From Thermostichus vulcanus str. 'Rupite' (GTDB lineage Bacteria; Cyanobacteriota; Cyanobacteriia; Thermostichales; Thermostichaceae), in the NCBI RefSeq assembly GCF_022848905.1, contig NZ_JAFIRA010000029.1, positions 1 through 48,578 of the forward strand: a stretch of 48,578 bases of DNA, read 5' to 3'. Position numbers and translations under genes: made by a program. Shown here piece by piece: positions 43,861-48,578 of this stretch (positions are counted from its first letter, which is position 1; every line of letters starts with the position of its first letter). The notes under the pieces were generated by a model, which saw only the letters and a list, made by a program, of their open reading frames with translations, was not told the DNA's origin and did no database searches.

Positions 43861-44480
43861 GACAGAATCTCCCCACCGACAGCGACATAATCTGACCAGG
43901 CTTGTTTGGCTCGCGCTTCTGGGATCTCGTTAATGCAAACCCCCTCTAGGGCAGCCCGTTGAAAGGCCACGGTGCGGCGAATGGAATTTTGGTAGAAGGG
44001 GATCCCGGCTTGTTTGAGGAAGCTCCGCGCTTCGGCCCCATCCCGGTTGGGCCAAGGAGGAATCAGGGTGAGCAACACTTTGTAGTGCTTTGCCCCCAAT
44101 CGGTGCAGAGCCTCGGTGGTCAACATCAAAGCGTCCAAAGCCAAGGCATCGGGGGAGCAGGGCAAGACCAACAAATCACATCGCTGGGCCAGACTACGCA
44201 ACTGCTCCGGGGTGGGGCGGGCGGGCGTATCGATCACCGTGTGCTGGAAACCAGCGGGGGTAGGCGTGCTGGGATCCCCGGCCAGCACTTTAATGGGAAA
44301 TAGGGATCCCCGTTCTGCCCAGCGGGAGGCGGAGCGGTTTGGATCCGCATCGATCAGCAGAGCCGACTCAGGGGTGCCGTTGCTAGCCTCACCCCGCTCC
44401 TGTTGGAGGTAGAGGGCCAAATGCACCGCCGTGGTGGTTTTGCCCACACCGCCTTTGAACCCCAAGACCGCAATATTCAT
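43857..44480 (-). CDS. ParA-family partition ATPase
   Basis: ATG 44480 begins M-N-I-A-V-L-G-F-K-G-G-V-G-K-T-T-T, placing the deviant Walker A motif (KGGVGKT) at residues 8-15 as in ParA/MinD proteins. L-L-I-D-A-D-P-N-R-S-A-S and V-I-D-T-P-A are the later Walker blocks. At 207 residues it is the short form without an N-terminal HTH, typical of ParA paired with a small RHH partner. Such pairs partition plasmids or position cellular cargo; McdA, which spaces carboxysomes, is a related cyanobacterial example, but its partner McdB is not an RHH protein. The actual cargo is unknown. Confidence 0.88.
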   Translation of the reverse strand: MNIAVLGFKGGVGKTTTAVHLALYLQQERGEASNGTPESALLIDADPNRSASRWAERGSLFPIKVLAGDPSTPTPAGFQHTVIDTPARPTPEQLRSLAQRCDLLVLPCSPDALALDALMLTTEALHRLGAKHYKVLLTLIPPWPNRDGAEARSFLKQAGIPFYQNSIRRTVAFQRAALEGVCINEIPEARAKQAWSDYVAVGGEILS

Positions 44481-44763
44481 TCGGCCACACACGCTCCCAT
44501 CCCGGTTTTACTGCCCAATTGCACAGGCGGCAAGAGGGAAGGGGTTGCGCATAGCCGCGCCGTCGGTTACGGCTTCTGGGTAGAACGGTGCCGCCCAGAA
44601 GCTTATGAAGTTTCCCTAGAGGCGCAATCGTTGGGATCCGCAAATGGGATATTGTAATGCTTGCTTTGGTTGAACGGCTGCGTGAGGCTGGGCTGCCGGG
44701 CATTTGGATCCCTAGCCGCTGCAAATCCACAAGCATTCCCTTCCTCTTCTGGAGAAGCCACCC

Positions 44764-46044
44764 ATGTCCTACCCTTCTTGGTCACTCTCCCGCCAAAAGT
44801 CCTCTGGCTGGCAGATGCTTTGGGGTTTGTCTCTCACACTGATGGTAAGTGCCTGCGGGGGTGGGGGTGGGTCTCGCTCTGTTCCCCCGATTCCGGCTCC
44901 TTCTACGGGACGAATTGAGGGATCCCATTTTGATGACTTGAACGGCAATGGCCTACGGGAGCCGGGAGAAGCAGGTCTACCGGGCATTACGACTTTTCTG
45001 GACTTGAATGGCAATGGCCGCCTCGATGCGGGGGAACCCAGCGTAACCAGCGATGCCAGTGGTAATTTCCGCTTTTTTGACCTGCCCCCAGGTACCTATC
45101 GAGTCACCGCCATTTTGCCTCCAGGGCGGATCTTTACCACACCGCGTTCTGGCCTACAGCTAGAGCAAATCGTGGGTGGGAGCAATGCTCCAGCAGGGGC
45201 GTTTCCCTGGATGGTGGCCTTAGTGCTGGCAGATCGACAGGATCCTTTCCAGGGGCAGTTTTGTGGGGGATCCCTGATTACACCGGAGTGGGTGATCACG
45301 GCAGCCCACTGTTTTTTCAACGATCAGGGTCAGCAGGTGGTGAACGCCCAAAACCTGGATCTGTTGCTGGGTACCAACCGCCTAGAAGTGGGATCTGGCC
45401 AGCGCATTCGCGCTGCTCAAATCGTCATCCATCCCAGCTACAATCCACAACTGGGAGAACCAGGGGGAAATGACATTGCCTTGGTACGCCTTTCTCAGCC
45501 GGTTTCTTTGGCTACCCTACCTCTTGTGCAGCCCAATCAACTGAATCTGACCGCCCCAGGCACTGCTGCCACCATTATCGGCTGGGGAGCGACTCAGCAA
45601 AGAACTGCAGGTCAGGAACCGAGTGGATTCCCAAGGGATTTGCAACAGGCCACCGTCCCCATCGTTTCCAATGCCGAGTGTAACGCGCCCCAATCCTACG
45701 ACGGCACCATTCTCGACAGCATGTTGTGTGCTGGATTTCCCCAGGGGGGAGTGGATTCCTGTCAGGCAGATAGTGGTGGCCCTTTGGTTGTGCCCAATGG
45801 AAATGGTTTTGCGCTGGCCGGGATCACCAGTTTTGGGGTGGGTTGCGCCTTGCCCAATTTTTTTGGGGTGTATACGCGCGTGTCCAGTTTTGCGGGTTTT
45901 GTGCAATCGGTGATTGGCAGCACTCCAACCCCTAGCCCCACTCCAACAGGCACTCCGACCCCCGGGGCAACCGCTTCATTCACTGTGAATTTGGTTGGGG
46001 GTGAGGTGGTTTCGGGTCTTAACTTTGGTAGCCGCGCTCGGTAA
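44764..46044 (+). CDS. Trypsin-like (S1) protease lipoprotein with SdrD-type domain
   Basis: The 426-residue protein starts with a signal peptide and lipobox-like L-M-V-S-A-C-G-G-G. Residues about 48-125 form an SdrD-type B domain with two calcium-loop-like D-L-N-G-N-G-x-x-x-x-G-E motifs. A chymotrypsin-fold domain follows: I-V-G-G, T-A-A-H-C (His), N-D-I-A-L-V (Asp) and C-Q-A-D-S-G-G-P (Ser). Paired cysteines match the three classic trypsin disulfides. The usual Gly before the D-S-G-G-P (G193) is Ala here. A Pro/Thr-rich tail and a further 20 residues end the protein. It should be membrane-anchored and face the periplasm or outside. Confidence 0.88.
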   Translation: MSYPSWSLSRQKSSGWQMLWGLSLTLMVSACGGGGGSRSVPPIPAPSTGRIEGSHFDDLNGNGLREPGEAGLPGITTFLDLNGNGRLDAGEPSVTSDASGNFRFFDLPPGTYRVTAILPPGRIFTTPRSGLQLEQIVGGSNAPAGAFPWMVALVLADRQDPFQGQFCGGSLITPEWVITAAHCFFNDQGQQVVNAQNLDLLLGTNRLEVGSGQRIRAAQIVIHPSYNPQLGEPGGNDIALVRLSQPVSLATLPLVQPNQLNLTAPGTAATIIGWGATQQRTAGQEPSGFPRDLQQATVPIVSNAECNAPQSYDGTILDSMLCAGFPQGGVDSCQADSGGPLVVPNGNGFALAGITSFGVGCALPNFFGVYTRVSSFAGFVQSVIGSTPTPSPTPTGTPTPGATASFTVNLVGGEVVSGLNFGSRAR

Positions 46045-46126
46045 ATCCGGGCAATAGCCCAGGGATGGTTTATTATAGGGATCCCTGTTTTTCTTCAATA
46101 AATTCGATGGAGGAGATGGCTCCCTT

Positions 46127-46312
46127 ATGACCCAAGTGACGATTGGCGAAAACGAAGGTATTGAATCTGCATTGCGCCGCTTCAAGCGTCAGGTTTCTAA
46201 GGCGGGCATCTTGCGGGATCTGCGCAACCATCGGCATTTTGAAACCAACTTAGAAAAGCGCAAGCGCAAAGCGGTGGCTGTCCGACGGAACCGCCGCAAG
46301 TCCATGGCCTAA
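46127..46312 (+). CDS. rpsU: 30S ribosomal protein S21
   Basis: A 61-residue very basic protein with the bS21 pattern [16 protein letters not shown] near the start and [14 protein letters not shown] at the end. It helps mRNA binding by the 30S subunit. GGAGGAG precedes the ATG by 11 bases. A TTATTATAGG block near 46069 could be its -10 element. The gene converges on the TonB-like gene with a 14-base gap. Confidence 0.93.
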
Positions 46313-46326
46313 GAGGAGCTGGAACC

Positions 46327-47853
46327 TTAAGGTTTAGGGTTGGGATCCGCAATGGGGTTGGCCTCCAGGGATCCACTCAGCACATCAATTTCTAGCATTA
46401 ACTCTTCTCCAGCGTAGATCTCAGGCAGGGGAGCAAACGGCGCTGAGCGTTGAATGGCGCTGAGGATGGCTGCATCCAAAAGGGGATCTTCCGAGGGGGT
46501 TTGTAGGCGCAGTTCCCGCAGGGATCCCTCCCGATCCAGGCGAATACGCACCACCGTCAAGTAGGATCCAGCGGCTCGCTGAACCATCCAGTGTTGGCGG
46601 ACTTTCTCTTGTAACTGGGCTAAGTAGTCTCCCCAGTCCAGATCAGCAGCAGTATCTAGGCTGGGTGGGCCAGGTCCCTCAGTCTTGGGGTTTGGGGATC
46701 CCTGGCTTTCTGATTTGAAAAGGCTTTCTGGAGCAGGCAAAAGCGCGCTGAGGGAGTCTTTTGGCTCGCTTTGCGAAGGGGCATCCGGTGTTGGCGGCGG
46801 CAAAATGGGTCGGGGCTCCGCCTGTGCCAGCAGATGCGGTTGGGGGAGAGGCTCTGGGGGAGAGGCTGCTTCTGAAGGGGAGCTACTTGCGTCAGGTTGA
46901 GAGGCCCTTGGTGAGTTTGGCGGCTCTACGGGTGGAGCTGGGGATGTGGCAGGTTCAACAACGTCGGCTGGGGTGGAGAGTAGATTGTGCAAATGGTGTT
47001 GATATGCCTGCAGAGGCTCTCGTTGTTGGGAAGTTGGGGACAGTGTATCCAGCCATTTTTCTGTTAGTTGCAGAGCTTCCGCCCAATTTTGATCAGCCAC
47101 AGCATTCTCCAGGGCAGATTCCAGCTGTTGCTGGTGCTGGGGAGTCAGGGAGCGGGGAGGGGAGGGGACTTCCGGAATATCTGCGGGCGGAGGGATGAAG
47201 GGCTGGGCTTGGTGGGGAAAAGACTGGGCTCGAGCTCCCGGAAGAACGGTTGATGAAGAAGAGGACACTGCCTCAACATCAAAATCAAACCAGTCTCTGG
47301 ATCTGGCCACTTGCGAGGGCCGCGCCGATAAGTAGGGATCCCGTGGATCAGAGGTTCCGGATGCACGGGCGGAGATAGGGGCAATAAACTCCGGCTCTGG
47401 GGGCGGCTCAGCTTCCACCTCCACCCACTGAAAGGAAATGATCTCCACCTCTTCCGGGATCCCCGGCTGCCAGCCCACCAGTCGGATAGAGAGAAGATGC
47501 AACCCTGCCGAAAGGAGATTGGCCAAGCCCAAGCGCCAGGGTAAGGAGCGGCGTTCCTGTTGTCGTTTTTCCTCAGAACGGCTCCGTTTGGAATAATTGT
47601 CCCCCGCTTGCCACGACTGCTGCGCGGGTGAACCTGTACAGGTAGTCCCCTCCAGCGCAATGGGAAATCCTTCGGGAGCCTCCCCCAACTCGTCTGGGAT
47701 CCCGACCCTGGCCACATCTTGAGTCTCTTGATCATCAGAATGAGCAGTGTGGGATCCCTCTGGCTGAACTGGAGAAGTCTCCGGTGCCTCAACCGCCGCT
47801 GACGAACCCGAGGGAAGGGATCCCTCTAACCCCGGTCGCTCCTCTGTTTGCAC
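46327..47853 (-). CDS. TonB-like energy-transducing protein
   Basis: The C-terminal domain (about 415-500) has the TonB fold with V-R-Q-H-W-M-V-Q-R and V-V-R-I-R-L-D-R-E-G-S-L-R-E-L and a final A-I-Q-R-S-A-P-F-A-P-L-P. A single membrane helix lies at about 105-130 (L-G-L-A-N-L-L-S-A-G-L-H-L-L), after a hydrophilic, charged N-terminal stretch of about 100 residues, longer than in standard TonB. A long Pro/Ser/Glu-rich region spans the periplasm. I use GTG 47853 because AGAAGGAG lies seven bases before it; GTG 47871 would add six residues. No ExbB or ExbD gene is adjacent. Confidence 0.82.
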   Translation of the reverse strand: MQTEERPGLEGSLPSGSSAAVEAPETSPVQPEGSHTAHSDDQETQDVARVGIPDELGEAPEGFPIALEGTTCTGSPAQQSWQAGDNYSKRSRSEEKRQQERRSLPWRLGLANLLSAGLHLLSIRLVGWQPGIPEEVEIISFQWVEVEAEPPPEPEFIAPISARASGTSDPRDPYLSARPSQVARSRDWFDFDVEAVSSSSSTVLPGARAQSFPHQAQPFIPPPADIPEVPSPPRSLTPQHQQQLESALENAVADQNWAEALQLTEKWLDTLSPTSQQREPLQAYQHHLHNLLSTPADVVEPATSPAPPVEPPNSPRASQPDASSSPSEAASPPEPLPQPHLLAQAEPRPILPPPTPDAPSQSEPKDSLSALLPAPESLFKSESQGSPNPKTEGPGPPSLDTAADLDWGDYLAQLQEKVRQHWMVQRAAGSYLTVVRIRLDREGSLRELRLQTPSEDPLLDAAILSAIQRSAPFAPLPEIYAGEELMLEIDVLSGSLEANPIADPNPKP

Positions 47854-47959
47854 TGTGCCACTCCTTCTCACAACCCCATCCCAACAGGCTTCTGTTGGTC
47901 AGGCAACCTCACACTTCTGTTGGGCCAAAGCTTGGCCCCCCTTGATCAATAGCTCATTC

Positions 47960-48184
47960 CTACGCAAAAGGGCAGTTGTCTGGGGCGAAACGCTCACAGT
48001 GTAGTGCGGAAAAGCTGTGTTGGCGAATACGGATTTCTGCAGTTCCAATGCCTACCATCTTTACCTGAGGACAACCATTTGGGCCATCTAGGCTCACAAA
48101 AAGCTTGCCCAGTTTATGACGCTCTGCGTCGTTCGGAGGACGATAAAAACGTTCCTTAACTCCCTCGTGGTGGAGATGGTTCAT
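47960..48184 (-). CDS. Possible small protein of unknown function
   Basis: A frame of about 74 residues from ATG 48184 (M-N-H-L-H-H-E-G). It reads like coding sequence: G-K-L-F-V-S-L-D-G-P-N-G-C-P-Q-V-K-M-V-G-I-G and Q-H-S-F-S-A-L-H-C-E. Three cysteines lie in the second half. It starts two bases into the divergent Rieske oxygenase gene and contains a GACGC-TCT-GCGTC hairpin near its start. No family is recognised. Confidence 0.45.
   Translation of the reverse strand: MNHLHHEGVKERFYRPPNDAERHKLGKLFVSLDGPNGCPQVKMVGIGTAEIRIRQHSFSALHCERFAPDNCPFA
48118..48130. repeat. Short hairpin repeat GACGC-TCT-GCGTC
   Basis: Perfect five-base-pair stem with a TCT loop, differing by one loop base from the hairpin at 2183-2195 in tnpB. 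Confidence 0.55.
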
Positions 48185-48457
48185 GCTTGTCACTCAGCAA
48201 CCTGTCCTGAAGCGATTTTGGTACCCTGTGATCCCGATGTCGGCCCTAGAAGCCGGCCCCCAAGCGTTTACATTGCTGCAAACTCCGCTGGTGCTCTGGC
48301 TGGATGAGTCGGGGCAACCCTGCGCTGTTTTGGATCGCTGCTGCCACCGCTCCGCTCGACTCTCCAAAGGGATGGTCTGCAATGGCCATATTCGCTGCCC
48401 TTATCACGGTTGGGAGTTTGATGGTTCAGGAGCCTGTGTGAAGGTACCCCAACTTAC
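48183..48457 (+). pseudogene. Rieske [2Fe-2S] oxygenase gene, disrupted by an insertion sequence
   Basis: The frame begins M-L-V-T-Q-Q-P-V-L-K-R-F-W-Y-P-V after GGAGA. The Rieske ligands are C-C-H-R-S-A and C-P-Y-H-G-W, as in the alpha subunits of ring-hydroxylating oxygenases and the pheophorbide a oxygenase-like family. After about 91 codons the frame runs into the insertion sequence at TTAC (48454-48457) and ends at a stop codon in it (48498-48500). The catalytic domain with the mononuclear iron is therefore cut off. The other half of the gene is beyond the window, so loss of function is inferred. Confidence 0.8.
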
Positions 48458-48578
48458 GAAAAGCAGCGTAAAGCCCCCGGTTTCTAACCGGGGGATATAA
48501 GCGCACAGGCTGAATTTATTCAGCAACAGAAATAGTACATACAATAGTCCCCATGAAACGGGTCACCACCACACTCAA
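48458..48578 (+). mobile_element. TnpB-only IS200/IS605-family element, copy 2 (left end)
   Basis: These bases repeat copy 1 in the opposite orientation with only two mismatches in the visible part. They hold the CCCCCGGTT hairpin (48474-48494), a second hairpin CTGAAT-TT-ATTCAG (48510-48523) and the start of tnpB. The element runs out of the window. Confidence 0.9.
48553..48578 (+). CDS. tnpB: tnpB, copy 2, first codons only
   Basis: M-K-R-V-T-T-T-L, identical to the start of the tnpB of copy 1. The rest lies outside the window. Confidence 0.85.

Noticed and set aside
44657-44842. Short frame starting M-L-A-L-V-E-R-L-R-E-A-G-L-P-G-I-W-I-P
   Set aside because: The start recalls the C-terminal end of acyl-ACP synthetase-type proteins, so it may be a remnant, but the rest has no likeness and the protease gene overlaps it.

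Overview
The window is a piece of cyanobacterial chromosome. The diagnostic genes are a phycobilisome core-membrane linker (apcE), a group 3 SigF-type sigma factor, a cytochrome b6f Rieske protein, the long cyanobacterial/plant form of IspH, and several proteins of cyanobacterial type with no known function. The DNA is moderately GC-rich and studded with the palindrome GGGATCCC, inside and between genes, where many cyanobacteria carry the HIP1 palindrome GCGATCGC. That motif, the very short hairpin repeats, the TnpB-only insertion sequence and a sulfide:quinone oxidoreductase gene suggest a thermophilic mat-dwelling Synechococcus-like (Thermostichus-type) strain. This assignment is inference from content, not a database match.

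Layout. 1-900: an AT-richer islet with a KGK-like protein and an HNH nuclease. 907-3356: ygfZ, then a TnpB-only IS200/IS605-family element. 3483-5840: a degenerate DinG-like helicase protein and two small proteins. 5893-9979: an AEC transporter, ispH, a long repeat-rich intergenic region and ruvB. 10086-12779: apcE. 13009-17707: a TPR-glycosyltransferase (GT61) fusion, a roadblock-like protein and hisD. 17766-22032: two unknown proteins, a TPR membrane protein, sigF and an unknown membrane protein. 22187-25991: ureidoglycolate lyase family protein, a GHL10 glycoside-hydrolase-like protein and a pentapeptide-repeat protein. 26128-28786: an ABC-2 exporter pair and a repeat-built coiled-coil protein. 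29205-30965: a methyltransferase-like protein and thiL. 31155-35809: a Kef-type antiporter, two overlapping unknown genes, and two cyanobacterial-type unknowns. 35913-38968: an AarF/UbiB kinase and a CPBP protease. 39391-42665: an isolated Rieske protein, a sulfide:quinone oxidoreductase and an HlyD-type adaptor. 42818-46312: YccF protein, a 46-residue secreted peptide, a ParA/ribbon-helix-helix pair, a trypsin-like lipoprotein and rpsU. 46327-48578: a TonB-like protein, a small protein, and a Rieske oxygenase gene broken by a second copy of the insertion sequence.

Functional groups. petC and sqr lie 12 bases apart behind an AT-rich promoter with dyads, and look like a unit that feeds sulfide electrons into the quinone pool with a dedicated Rieske subunit. 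ABC ATPase and permease form one exporter. ParA and its small partner overlap by ATGA. Most other genes are housekeeping genes scattered singly, as is usual in unicellular cyanobacteria.

The most unusual non-coding signal is a family of tiny hairpins (about five base pairs of stem, three-base loop, with modules such as TCGCGTAGC and GCGTYAGC). They occur between genes and also inside reading frames: twice in the helicase-like gene and at two sites in tnpB. I found no tRNA, rRNA or CRISPR array.
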